This document shows positions 1-7,333 of a DNA stretch of 24,712 nucleotides, in pieces. The stretch comes from CAZQSL01 sp964595945 (GTDB lineage: Bacteria; UBP15; UBA6099; JAJRTR01). Made by a program: the position numbers and the translations under genes. Position 1 is the stretch's first letter. Every line of letters starts with the position of its first letter. The stretch spans positions 1 through 24,712 of the forward strand of contig CAZQSL010000045.1 of the NCBI GenBank assembly GCA_964595945.1, written 5' to 3'. The notes under the pieces were generated by a model. It made no database searches. It was given only the letters and a program-made list of their open reading frames with translations, and was not told where the DNA came from.

Positions 1-443
1 CGCAAAAACTGACTGGTCAAATGCGGCGCCAGCTTACGGATATCAGGCGGCACGCTGACTCCAGGCGCCTGAGGGTAATGCTGGTCGTCGGCCGCTCCCC
101 CGGCTCTGTCCAGGGTATGTATGTCGCGGGGGGCCATACTTTCCTCAATGAAATCATCGAGGCAGCCGGCGGCTCCAACATATTCGCCGACACAACCGAT
201 TACCCGCAGCCCAATCTCGAAGATGTCATAAGGCGCAATCCGCAGGTGATTATCGAAATCCGCACAGGTGTAACATACACCCCGGAAGAAAAGAAGAAAA
301 TCGTCAGCGAATGGAGCGAACTGGGTAATGTCGATGCTGTAAAAAACCGCCGGATATATTTCTGGACCGACGATTATCTGACAATACCGGGGCCGCGAGT
401 CGTGTCGATTGTTGAGCGGATGCACGGCGCTCTTGTCGAATGA
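1..443 (+). CDS. ABC transporter periplasmic substrate-binding protein, C-terminal part (BtuF/FepB type)
   Basis: The reading frame is open from the left edge (first full codon at 3) and stops at 443, so the gene begins outside the window. The visible part resembles the C-terminal lobe of the helical-backbone binding proteins that deliver ferric siderophores, haem or cobalamin to FecCD-type importers. Family-like segments are GGHTFLNEIIEAAGG, NLEDVIRRNPQVIIE and an ending around PGPRVVSIVERMHGALVE. In this family the mature protein sits in the periplasm and docks on a permease dimer. The ligand cannot be read from this fragment. It converges on the ExbD gene across about 30 bp of T-rich DNA. 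A FecCD permease and its ATPase lie 21 kb away without a binding protein, and whether they work with this one is unknown. Confidence 0.85.
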   Translation, partial: QKLTGQMRRQLTDIRRHADSRRLRVMLVVGRSPGSVQGMYVAGGHTFLNEIIEAAGGSNIFADTTDYPQPNLEDVIRRNPQVIIEIRTGVTYTPEEKKKIVSEWSELGNVDAVKNRRIYFWTDDYLTIPGPRVVSIVERMHGALVE

Positions 444-475
444 CGATTATCTTCTTTTCTTTTTTCAAAACTACA

Positions 476-889
476 TTACATGAGACGTGTTGCCTTCCGC
501 GTGGTGATAGTGAGACGTTTTCCTCCCGCGGCCTTGACGATGTCGATGACCCGGACCGTATATCCAAGAGGTGTCGCGGAGTCAGCCTTGAGGACAACGA
601 CTTTTTCCGGATCGGCGTCAAGTACCGGCCTGAGTGCAGCCGTGAGTGCATCGAGCGTGACTTCGGTGTCATTGAGAAACACCCTGTTGGCGTGCGTGAT
701 GTATATGTTGATTGTCTTCGATTTGAGGACGGTTGTGCTGCGGGATTCGGGCAGATCGATGTCATGTGCTGTCTGCGTGACAAAGTTGGTTGTGAGCATG
801 AAAAAAATTAGCAGCATAAGCATGATGTCGATCATAGGGATGAGTATGAATTCGCAGGAGCGCTTTTTTCGTCGTCTTATGGGTTCCAT
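476..889 (-). CDS. exbD: Biopolymer transport protein ExbD/TolR
   Basis: This 137-residue protein has the ExbD layout: a short basic cytoplasmic N-terminus (RRRKKR), one membrane helix at about 14-34, and a small periplasmic domain. Asp21 in PMIDIMLMLLIFFML is the conserved proton-carrying aspartate of the family. With ExbB it uses the proton gradient to energise TonB. It is the last gene of the receptor operon, 5 bp after the ExbB stop, with a GGAG ribosome site about 12 nt before the ATG. Its place beside tonB and a TonB receptor favours ExbD over TolR. Confidence 0.92.
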   Translation of the reverse strand: MEPIRRRKKRSCEFILIPMIDIMLMLLIFFMLTTNFVTQTAHDIDLPESRSTTVLKSKTINIYITHANRVFLNDTEVTLDALTAALRPVLDADPEKVVVLKADSATPLGYTVRVIDIVKAAGGKRLTITTRKATRLM

Positions 890-894
890 CGCGG

Positions 895-1518
895 TCAGTT
901 CTCCCCGTCATTCCTTATGATGTGTTCGAGCAGCATGTTACCGGCAATCATGGATTCTTCCGCGAGACGGTCGATTGCGCCGGAAAGAGCCCGGTAGAAG
1001 ATAAAGGCCGGTATGGCTACGGCGAGTCCGGCGGCAGTAGCGATGAGAGACTCCCAGATACCGTCAGCGAGCAGGGTGGGACTGACCTGTCCTCCTGCGG
1101 AATTAGCTATGTGGAAAAATGATCGTATGATACCGGCGACAGTGCCGAGAAGTCCAAGCATTGGGGCGATCGTGGCGATTGTGGAAAGGGCTTCGATGAA
1201 GTTTTCGAGACGTCCAGTTTCACGTGTGGCGGCCGTGTGCATCGCGAGCGCGGCAGCTTCGCGTACCGGTGCGCTGGCGAGTCCTGATCTGACAACAGAC
1301 GGGATGATCCCGGGTGTTGCGGAAAGCGATTTGTGCGCTGCTGCATATTCAGATTTCATGAGCAATGGCTGTATTTTCCTGAACACTTCTTCTATCGACG
1401 TCTTTCGCGCCCGTGCGAGTCTGATGTATCTTTCGATGATGATTGCGGCCATTACGATCGAACAGAATATGATCGGTATTATGATGATGCCGCCTTTTCT
1501 GATGAATTCGATAATCAT
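895..1518 (-). CDS. exbB: ExbB/TolQ/MotA-family proton channel
   Basis: This 207-residue protein has three predicted membrane helices, at about 11-29, 113-135 and 156-178. The family core is present as MLGLLGTVAGII (120-131) and ESLIATAAGLAVAIPA (156-171), which line the channel. ExbB forms the inner-membrane pentamer around ExbD and drives TonB. The start at 1518 gives the expected length for a short ExbB. A GGAG lies about 12 nt upstream. It follows tonB by 21 bp and precedes exbD by 5 bp, so the three are almost certainly cotranscribed. Confidence 0.93.
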   Translation of the reverse strand: MIIEFIRKGGIIIIPIIFCSIVMAAIIIERYIRLARARKTSIEEVFRKIQPLLMKSEYAAAHKSLSATPGIIPSVVRSGLASAPVREAAALAMHTAATRETGRLENFIEALSTIATIAPMLGLLGTVAGIIRSFFHIANSAGGQVSPTLLADGIWESLIATAAGLAVAIPAFIFYRALSGAIDRLAEESMIAGNMLLEHIIRNDGEN

Positions 1519-1539
1519 TGGAATGTACTCTCCATGTTG

Positions 1540-2397
1540 TTATTCGTACGAATAGATGAGCTTGACGATGAGCTCTGATACGCCTGTCTGGAGCCCTGAG
1601 GGAAGCGGCGGAAACGGTGCGGCGTCCCGTACGGCTTTGAGTGCGGCATTGTCGAGTATGGAAGTGCCCGAACTCGTATTGAGCGAAATATCTTTGATCG
1701 TGCCATCGCGAGCGACGATGAATCGCACGCGCACTTCGCCCTCGATATCGTTGCGGCGAGCCTTTTCAGGATATTTCTTTTTGTTTTCGATCATCGGTTT
1801 GATGGTTGCAGCGTATTCTCTGAGCAGTGCCACGCGATCGACAGGCGGAGGTTCTGCTATTTTCACTGCTGGAGGGCGGGCAGCCACCAAAGTACTTTGG
1901 GGCTGTCCGCCTGTCTTGCGCGTCTTTGTACCAGTGCCGCCGATAACACCGTACTTCGACCAGAATTTTGACGCGCCCGCCTCTGTCGTCGTATCGTAAC
2001 GAGACAATCCGCGTGGAGCTGACGGATTGACGGCTACAGTCTGCAGTGTCGAGTCTTCGGGGACAATGGTGTTTTCGGCAATGGGATTGGGTGGGGGGGC
2101 AGGCAACGGCGCGGACTGCTGCTCTGGTTTTTCCCTGGGCTTTACCTGAGTTGTCCGGGGCTCGGGTGCCGGCAGGCGTTCCGGTTGCGGCACCGGTTTC
2201 TGCTGTATGGGTACTGGCGCTGGCGGGTCCGGCAGACGTGGAGATCGCATCTTGACACGTTCGACCGGAGCTGTTTCATATCTTACCGTCAGATGTTGAG
2301 CATTGTCTGCTTTCGGCATGGCAATGCGGGTAAGGAGTACGACATGCAAAATTGCCGACACGGCGAAGAGCCACGTCAGCAGCGGATTCTTTTTCAT
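1540..2397 (-). CDS. tonB: TonB family energy transducer
   Basis: This 285-residue protein has the TonB plan: an N-terminal membrane helix (about 7-25), a proline-rich periplasmic spacer (about 52-105 and 172-186), and a C-terminal domain (about 195-285). The C-terminal domain carries the family segments YP (209-210), GEVRVRFIVARDGTI and ALKAVRDAAPFPPLP. It passes energy from ExbBD to outer-membrane receptors. I chose the ATG at 2397 because an AGGAG lies 8 nt before it. The frame stays open to 2466, but that stretch runs through a terminator hairpin and is not coding. The hairpin ends only 18 bp before the start, so expression may depend on read-through. Confidence 0.93.
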   Translation of the reverse strand: MKKNPLLTWLFAVSAILHVVLLTRIAMPKADNAQHLTVRYETAPVERVKMRSPRLPDPPAPVPIQQKPVPQPERLPAPEPRTTQVKPREKPEQQSAPLPAPPPNPIAENTIVPEDSTLQTVAVNPSAPRGLSRYDTTTEAGASKFWSKYGVIGGTGTKTRKTGGQPQSTLVAARPPAVKIAEPPPVDRVALLREYAATIKPMIENKKKYPEKARRNDIEGEVRVRFIVARDGTIKDISLNTSSGTSILDNAALKAVRDAAPFPPLPSGLQTGVSELIVKLIYSYE

Positions 2398-2415
2398 TGT
2401 GTGTGCTCCTGAAAT

Positions 2416-2446
2416 AAAAAAGCGGGGCGGCGAGATATACCGCCCC
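2416..2446 (-). terminator. Rho-independent terminator between the DUF4198 gene and tonB
   Basis: Read on the minus strand this is GGGGCGG, a 9-nt loop, CCGCCCC, two bases, then six T. The 7-bp stem is perfect and almost all G-C, a textbook intrinsic terminator. It lies inside what otherwise looks like a continuous operon and just before the tonB ribosome site. A second short stem, TTGCC-5-GGCAA, sits at 2452-2466. Partial termination would make the receptor more abundant than TonB/ExbBD. Regulated attenuation is the alternative. Confidence 0.8.
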
Positions 2447-2523
2447 TGAAGTTGCCTGTGAGGCAATTATGAAAAAAACACTCAAAACAAGTCATCAATT
2501 CCGTAAAACACATTGCCGGCGAT

Positions 2524-3330
2524 TTACCTTATTGCAAATGTGAGAGTGGCTGCATAGTGTTCGCCAAGACAGTTGCCGGCGTGCTCGCCTGTGGGGCTTT
2601 GCTCCACTTTTGCCTTGATAAGCTGCGGTCCCCAGTGCAGGATGCGGATGGAGGCCTTGCCGTTGAAACCCGTACCCGTAGAATAGGCGGCGTCTTCTCC
2701 CGAGTCGAATCCCATGTATGTGCCCGTGACGGTCGCGAGACGTGCGGGCTTGCCATCAAAGAGCACCTGCACATCGAACATATCTCCCACTTTCACATCG
2801 CGCGGGTCTTGCAGCGGTATGATTTCGAGCCTGTGCCCGACAGGTGTTTTATAAGATTCGTCGCGTGTGTCTCCGACAGTGATCAGGCTTTTTGCGTAAT
2901 TTTCGAAATAGACGCTCACGATGACATTTTTCGGGTCTTTGCCTTTCATGGACTCGGTGGCATGGTGCATCGTGCCCTTGTCCATAAACATGGTGTAGTA
3001 GCCGGTTTTTCCCGCGAGGGCCGCGATGTGGGGGCCAGCACTCGTGAATGACAGTTCGGCAGCGGTAAAGCCTCCTTCGATCGCCTCAATGTCTTTGAGG
3101 GAGCCGTCAGGAGCAGTGAGTGTGAATGACGCGATTTTTTCTTTCCTGTAGAAATCATCGACTGGAAAGGCGTGGCCGAACCCTATATACAGTTTGGATT
3201 CGCCGAATCCCTCTCGTGTCGCGGGGACACGGTAATCGGTCGAATTGAGCCACAGATCGTGGGCATGCGAGATAGCTGGCACAAGTGTCATTGCCGCCAA
3301 GAATACAGTTGCAATCAGTTTTTTCATCAT
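2524..3330 (-). CDS. Exported DUF4198-type protein of a TonB receptor operon
   Basis: This 268-residue protein begins with a Sec signal peptide (MMKKLIATVFLAAMTLVPAI, cleavage probably after SHA near 23). The mature N-terminus reads HDLWLNSTDY, typical of the DUF4198 family. Members of that family are found beside metal and TonB-dependent uptake genes. The rest is predicted beta-rich, as expected for a periplasmic or surface protein, and it has His-rich spots (GTMHHA). It starts 15 bp after the receptor stop, so the two are cotranscribed. AAAGGAG lies 3 nt before the first ATG and 6 nt before the second (3327), so the second may be the real start. A role in capturing or handing over the receptor's ligand is inference. 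Confidence 0.8.
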   Translation of the reverse strand: MMKKLIATVFLAAMTLVPAISHAHDLWLNSTDYRVPATREGFGESKLYIGFGHAFPVDDFYRKEKIASFTLTAPDGSLKDIEAIEGGFTAAELSFTSAGPHIAALAGKTGYYTMFMDKGTMHHATESMKGKDPKNVIVSVYFENYAKSLITVGDTRDESYKTPVGHRLEIIPLQDPRDVKVGDMFDVQVLFDGKPARLATVTGTYMGFDSGEDAAYSTGTGFNGKASIRILHWGPQLIKAKVEQSPTGEHAGNCLGEHYAATLTFAIR

Positions 3331-3345
3331 TTTCTCCTTTGTGGA

Positions 3346-5220
3346 TTATATTGTCTTCGAATAACCGATGAGAAACGCGCGTGGCTCGATAGCTTCTGTC
3401 GTAGCGGTCGCCGAATAGTAGTACGTCTTGCTCGCGTCGAATACGTTTTTGACGGAGAAAAACACTTCGCCGGTGCGGGTGACAGAACGTGCGACTTTCA
3501 TGTCGAAAACGGTGTATGACGGGATAGTATACTTGTTGGCATCGTCATAAAATGATTCCGACAGATACCTTGCCGATGTCGAGAAACGATAACTGCCTTC
3601 TGAATAATTGAGCGAAAGGATTGCCTTTTGCTCCGGCGTAGCAGCAAGCTGCTTGCCAATAGCGGTAGCGTCGTCGTCGTATGTCACCTCGGAATCGGTA
3701 AACGAATATGAGAGAGACACGGCAAGCCCCTTGCGCAGACGCGCGCTGATCATGGTTTCCACACCACTTGTTTCGACATCGTTGATGTTGTCATATATGA
3801 GGATGGTAGCGTTGGCGCTGGTGGCGGGATTGAGGATCGTGCCGCCATTGCGGGTGGAGATAAGATTCGATGTCTTGTTTTGGAAATAGTTGAATTCGAG
3901 CGTGACATCATTTGACACATTCCAGTCGAAACCCGCCTGTGTGCTCTTGTTTTCCTCGGGTTCGAGATTACGGTTGCCGACAAGGTAATACCAGCGCGGC
4001 CCCATTTTCAGGAATGAGCCGGTCCTGTAAATCTCCGCGGGATCAGGGGCGCGAAATGCTTCGCCGTACGAAATCCGCCATGTCAGGGCATCGTCCGTAC
4101 GCCACATCATGGATGCCTTAGGGCTGAAATGCCCCCCAAAGGCAGGGTGATCATCAAGCCGTCCGCCTGCGACGAATGTTGCGTTTCCGAGCATGATTTC
4201 GTCCTGGATGTAGTAGCCGCGAAGTGAGTGTTTCACCTTGCTGATTGACGATGACTCGTAAGAGTCAGAGAAGTATTCGTAGCCGCTGGAAACGGTGTTG
4301 GCGCTGCCGATCTGGCGGCTGTAGTTGATCTGCATCTGAGTGTCGCCTTTTGTCGTCTTGCTCGGCGTATTGTCGGTGCGATTATAATTGGTGATGGATA
4401 TGCTGCCGTCGAGTGTCGACAGATCATTGGGCGTCCCGTTGAAACCGAAGACATAGTTCTGCTTATGCTCTTTTCTGTCAGAGTCGTTGGGGTTTCGCTC
4501 AAGTGTTTCCGAAACGGCAAATTTCGACGTGTAATCGGGCACGAATCGGTATCCTGTCTCGAAGCGCAATGCGCGCTGATCGGTGAGGTCAGACGCATCT
4601 CCCCACTTTTCGAGCTTTTCATAAGAAGAACTGAATATCCACGAAAGACTGTCGCTTGCCCGGCCGGAATTGTAAAGCGAGTGATACATGCCCTTGTCGT
4701 TTCCGAATGATGTGCTGTATCGTGTCGTGGTACCTTCGCGAGGAGCTTTCTTCGTGATGATATTAACCACGCCCGACATGGCGTCACTGCCGTAAAGAGC
4801 CGAGCCTGCGCCCTTTACGATCTCGATGCGCTCGATGTCATCAATAGGTATCTGCGACACGTCGATTCCTCCGCCATGCGCAAGTGGTATCTGCCTTTGC
4901 CCATCGATCATCACCAGGACATGATCGGCCGCCATGCCCTGCATCCTGATGACGCCGGCCGAATATCCGGTTGGCGCGACGAGAGCTCCGAGTGCCTGGT
5001 TGAGTATGTCTCCGGCATTTGTAGCTGACATGGCCCTGATCTCTTCAGCCGAGATCACCACCGTCTTGACAGGCGCCTCGCTCGTTTTGTGTACGGTACG
5101 CGTCCCTGTCACTACTACGTCATCAATTACTGCTGTCGTGACTTCTTCCGCGGCAACTTGCTGCATGCCCGCCGTGGCAGTCGCAATGCATAGCGCCAGA
5201 AGCCCTTTTTTTAGTTGCAT
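3346..5220 (-). CDS. TonB-dependent outer-membrane receptor (FepA/CirA type)
   Basis: This 624-residue protein has a signal peptide (1 to about 24), a TonB-box-like DDVVVTGTR (33-41), a plug domain (about 45-158) and a C-terminal beta barrel. Plug landmarks are VLVMIDGQRQIPL, DIERIEIVKGAGSALYGSDA and GVVNIITKK. The barrel includes the usual SYGEAFRAPDPAEIYR and NRNLEPEENKS. Such receptors import ferric siderophores, haem, cobalamin or other chelates. The ligand cannot be assigned from sequence. The last residue is Ile (GYSKTI), where most barrels end in Phe or Tyr. It is the first gene of the DUF4198-tonB-exbB-exbD operon. A TTAG-N6-CTAA operator lies 63 bp upstream and a separate 16-bp palindrome 24 bp upstream. 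The ribosome site AAAGGGG is about 10 nt before the ATG. Confidence 0.93.
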   Translation of the reverse strand: MQLKKGLLALCIATATAGMQQVAAEEVTTAVIDDVVVTGTRTVHKTSEAPVKTVVISAEEIRAMSATNAGDILNQALGALVAPTGYSAGVIRMQGMAADHVLVMIDGQRQIPLAHGGGIDVSQIPIDDIERIEIVKGAGSALYGSDAMSGVVNIITKKAPREGTTTRYSTSFGNDKGMYHSLYNSGRASDSLSWIFSSSYEKLEKWGDASDLTDQRALRFETGYRFVPDYTSKFAVSETLERNPNDSDRKEHKQNYVFGFNGTPNDLSTLDGSISITNYNRTDNTPSKTTKGDTQMQINYSRQIGSANTVSSGYEYFSDSYESSSISKVKHSLRGYYIQDEIMLGNATFVAGGRLDDHPAFGGHFSPKASMMWRTDDALTWRISYGEAFRAPDPAEIYRTGSFLKMGPRWYYLVGNRNLEPEENKSTQAGFDWNVSNDVTLEFNYFQNKTSNLISTRNGGTILNPATSANATILIYDNINDVETSGVETMISARLRKGLAVSLSYSFTDSEVTYDDDATAIGKQLAATPEQKAILSLNYSEGSYRFSTSARYLSESFYDDANKYTIPSYTVFDMKVARSVTRTGEVFFSVKNVFDASKTYYYSATATTEAIEPRAFLIGYSKTI

Positions 5221-5243
5221 GTTTCTTTGCCCCTTTCGTTTTG

Positions 5244-5259
5244 GTGTTATTCATAACAC
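5244..5259. promoter_or_regulatory. Perfect 16-bp palindrome in the receptor leader
   Basis: GTGTTAT-TC-ATAACAC is a perfect 7-2-7 inverted repeat between the TTAG-N6-CTAA operator and the receptor start codon. It could be an operator for a second regulator or a small RNA hairpin just ahead of the ribosome site. Its binder is unknown. Confidence 0.45.
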
Positions 5260-5282
5260 TCTCTTCGGCTGTTCCACTATTT

Positions 5283-5296
5283 TTAGTCGCACCTAA
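5283..5296. promoter_or_regulatory. Operator A: TTAG-N6-CTAA upstream of the TonB receptor
   Basis: TTAG tcgcac CTAA, in the 94-bp gap between the methyltransferase stop and the receptor start, 63 bp before the receptor ATG. The same palindromic core occurs at 8560-8573 and 9704-9717, each time about 60 bp before a start codon. It is therefore a strong candidate operator for a metal-responsive repressor. Confidence 0.65.
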
Positions 5297-5314
5297 TTTG
5301 CAGTGCGTAAAAAA

Positions 5315-6124
5315 TCAAGTCTTTACGAAATGCAACGCCCGTCCGAGCCCCCTCAGAGGCGGAATGTAGCGGAACACTCTCATCGCGACAGGCCATCTCT
5401 GCACATGAAAATCGAAAAACGCATAATCATTTTTGAGCCTGAGACCGTCTACCCATTTTTCGATCTTTCTCGCATTGTCGATCCCCCAGAGAAATCTCGC
5501 GTTGATTTTTTTGACATCCGGATGCTTCAATATCCCCCCGGCCGCCAGCTCCGAAACGACGTCTATCAGGAATTCAACCTTCGTGAAACGATTGGCTGCG
5601 CGTGCGAAAAACAGCCGTACATCCTTTTCCTCGAAATACATCATTACGCCTTCGGCGATCACGAGCATGGGTTTTCCAGCAGGGATGTCGTCCATCCAGG
5701 CAGGATCGAGAAATGACTTGGAGAGAAAAAGATTGCGCGGGATTTCACTGAAATACCTTCGCCTCAGTTCGATTATCTCTGGCAAGTCAATGTCGTACCA
5801 TGTCACCTGTCCGTTATCGAGACGCTCGAATCGCGCATCGAGTCCGCACCCGATGTTGACCACGACACCTTCGGGATTTCTCCACATGAAATCTATGACG
5901 ACATCATCGAAGACAAGCGTCCTGACCACAACGCCAACCTGTGAGGGAAGAGAAACGACGGCTGCCCTTGTCGATGCGATATCGATCGACTCGATGATCT
6001 CCACCGCCTTTCTGTCGACCACAAGCGGATCGGCTCGCCGCGACTCGATATATCTGGCGTGAAGTGGAATAAGTAGCGTTTCCGATACTCCTCCCAGCAA
6101 CACTTTCTCATTTTGCGTTTTCAT
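5315..6124 (-). CDS. Class I SAM-dependent methyltransferase, LCM/TcmP family
   Basis: This 269-residue protein matches the leucine-carboxyl-methyltransferase-like family, which includes the TcmP polyketide O-methyltransferase. Visible motifs are the SAM-binding VVNIGCGLDARFERL (88-102), the acidic YDIDLPE (110-116) that contacts the cofactor, and VIAEGVMMYFEE. Bacterial members methylate carboxyl or hydroxyl groups of small molecules, but the substrate here is unknown. It starts 30 bp after the Fur-FeoA stop, with GGGGAAG before the ATG, so the two are probably cotranscribed. Its stop is 18 bp before operator A. A metal-linked role such as modifying a metallophore is inference from context only. 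Confidence 0.85.
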   Translation of the reverse strand: MKTQNEKVLLGGVSETLLIPLHARYIESRRADPLVVDRKAVEIIESIDIASTRAAVVSLPSQVGVVVRTLVFDDVVIDFMWRNPEGVVVNIGCGLDARFERLDNGQVTWYDIDLPEIIELRRRYFSEIPRNLFLSKSFLDPAWMDDIPAGKPMLVIAEGVMMYFEEKDVRLFFARAANRFTKVEFLIDVVSELAAGGILKHPDVKKINARFLWGIDNARKIEKWVDGLRLKNDYAFFDFHVQRWPVAMRVFRYIPPLRGLGRALHFVKT

Positions 6125-6154
6125 TGCGTCACTTCCCCGAAATATTTACGGCCA

Positions 6155-6838
6155 TCAAATCGTCAGACCGTATTTTGCACACACCGCAACCATGATCTTC
6201 TGGGCCATATCGCGCTCGATCACTATTCGAGCATCATCCTTCGATACGACGACCGGCGCGCCAATGCTGTTGGAAAGCACAGTCAATTCGTCTCCAGGAT
6301 GCAGTCCGAGCGTGTTCATGGCGAGGATGTATTCCGCTTCATCAACCCTGCGAAATTCCACCCGTTCCATATTTCCAGCCCACACAAGAGGCACCACTGC
6401 TCCACGGTTGTTGAAACATTCGCCGCACAGCCCATATATCTCAAGCATGTAATCTATTGCATGAAATCCATATTCAGCCGCTATCGTCTCCTTGATGACT
6501 TCAATCTTGCGATTGTGAAATTCAATGATACGGCCGCACTTCGAGCACACGAGATGGTCATGCGTCTCCGACGACTGGAGAGGCTCATACAGTGTCTCGC
6601 CCCCCGAGGGATTCAGCCTTGTCGCAAACCCGTATTTCACCATTAGCTTAAGAGTAGTCCTCGCCACACTCTCGCCTACTCCAGCGGCGGCAGCGATCTC
6701 GCACGCAGACGCGTGCTGCTTATTTTTCACAAATGATTTCACGACCAGTCGCTGTCCGTTCGTGAGTCTCATTCCTATTTTTTCGACAAACTGATAAAAC
6801 GTGCTTTCAAAATTATTGTCCAAAGCTTTGATTTCCAT
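6155..6838 (-). CDS. fur: Fur-family metalloregulator fused to a FeoA domain
   Basis: This 227-residue protein has two parts. Residues 1 to about 143 are a Fur repressor: a winged-helix region (ASACEIAAAAGVGESVARTT), HDH (93-95), CxxC at 98-101 (CSKC) and CxxC at 138-141 (CGEC), which are the usual metal-sensing and structural zinc sites. Residues about 150-227 form a FeoA/SH3-like domain, with LVWAGNMERVEF, NTLGLHPGDELTV and ARIVIERDMAQKIMV. Standard Fur proteins are about 140 residues and end after the second CxxC. The FeoA part resembles the C-terminal domain of DtxR/IdeR/MntR regulators. I chose the ATG at 6838 because AGGT lies about 8 nt upstream. An in-frame GTG at 6880 abuts the tail of a terminator. 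The gene sits between three putative operators and is the obvious candidate to bind them. Confidence 0.9.
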   Translation of the reverse strand: MEIKALDNNFESTFYQFVEKIGMRLTNGQRLVVKSFVKNKQHASACEIAAAAGVGESVARTTLKLMVKYGFATRLNPSGGETLYEPLQSSETHDHLVCSKCGRIIEFHNRKIEVIKETIAAEYGFHAIDYMLEIYGLCGECFNNRGAVVPLVWAGNMERVEFRRVDEAEYILAMNTLGLHPGDELTVLSNSIGAPVVVSKDDARIVIERDMAQKIMVAVCAKYGLTI

Positions 6839-6883
6839 CTCCGGGCACCTGCAACCTTTCATGACAGAGTGCTGTAACACCTG

Positions 6884-6922
6884 AAAAAGCGGGAGCCGTC
6901 AGACCCGCGAGCCGCGGCTCCC
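6884..6922 (-). terminator. Rho-independent terminator after the His/Cys-rich small gene
   Basis: On the minus strand: GGGAGCCG, a 16-nt loop that can itself fold (GCCGCGGC), CGGCTCCC, then GC and five T. The 8-bp stem is perfect. It closes the DUF2325 operon about 55 bp past the small gene's stop and separates it from fur-feoA. Confidence 0.75.
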
Positions 6923-6977
6923 CATATCGGGAATTCTGATCATTGGTACATACGACAATCCGCGCATAACACGGATA

Positions 6978-7226
6978 TCAGCATTCTTTACATTCGCCAG
7001 CATTGGCGGCTCCACATGATGCAATGTGATCTTCGACATGCATCACGTGTTCGAGCACATTGTGTATGTGCGAATCAAGTTCGGACACATGGCTTTTAAG
7101 ATCACTGATCCGGCCGTGATTGGCGCCATCACAGCACTGCATATCTTTTTCGAGATGCTCGACATCATCGTGGATGTGTTCGAGATCTTTCCTGAGATGC
7201 TGGATATCGTCACGCAGAAGTCCCAT
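6978..7226 (-). CDS. 82-residue His/Cys-rich helical-hairpin protein, unknown family
   Basis: I do not recognise the family. The protein has 11 His and 5 Cys in 82 residues. Hydrophobic residues follow a strict heptad pattern in two blocks: 11, 15, 18, 22, 25, 29 and then 40, 43, 47, 50, 54, 57, 61, 64, 68. The blocks are separated by CCDGANHGR (31-39), and the protein ends in GECKEC. This predicts an antiparallel coiled-coil hairpin with cysteines at the turn and tail and histidines along the helices, suggestive of metal binding. There is no signal peptide, so it should be cytoplasmic. The start at 7226 is fixed by a perfect GGAGGT about 6 nt upstream. A longer frame to 7466 overlaps the DUF2325 gene. 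It ends the DUF2325 operon and is followed by a terminator. Confidence 0.8.
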   Translation of the reverse strand: MGLLRDDIQHLRKDLEHIHDDVEHLEKDMQCCDGANHGRISDLKSHVSELDSHIHNVLEHVMHVEDHIASCGAANAGECKEC

Positions 7227-7333
7227 ACGCTCACCTCCCTTCTCATAGAGTATCTGGCTGCCCTGTCTAAAAATCCTTCCGCATGTCATAACGCCATGCC
7301 TCCGGTAAGAATTGACCGTCCTGCCTGCCACTT

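Noticed and set aside
2398..2466. Extended tonB start
   Set aside because: It would translate through the terminator hairpin; AGGAG clearly marks 2397.
2466..2494. Promoter with CATAAT upstream of tonB
   Set aside because: A -10-like CATAAT is present on the minus strand but no -35 sits at a usable spacing.
4233..4787. 184-residue open frame inside the receptor gene
   Set aside because: Shadow frame of the receptor coding sequence, with low-complexity Arg/Ser/Thr-rich translation.
6839..6880. GTG start at 6880 or ATG at 6862 for fur-feoA
   Set aside because: No ribosome site; the GTG abuts the T tract of a terminator. The ATG at 6838 has AGGT at good spacing.
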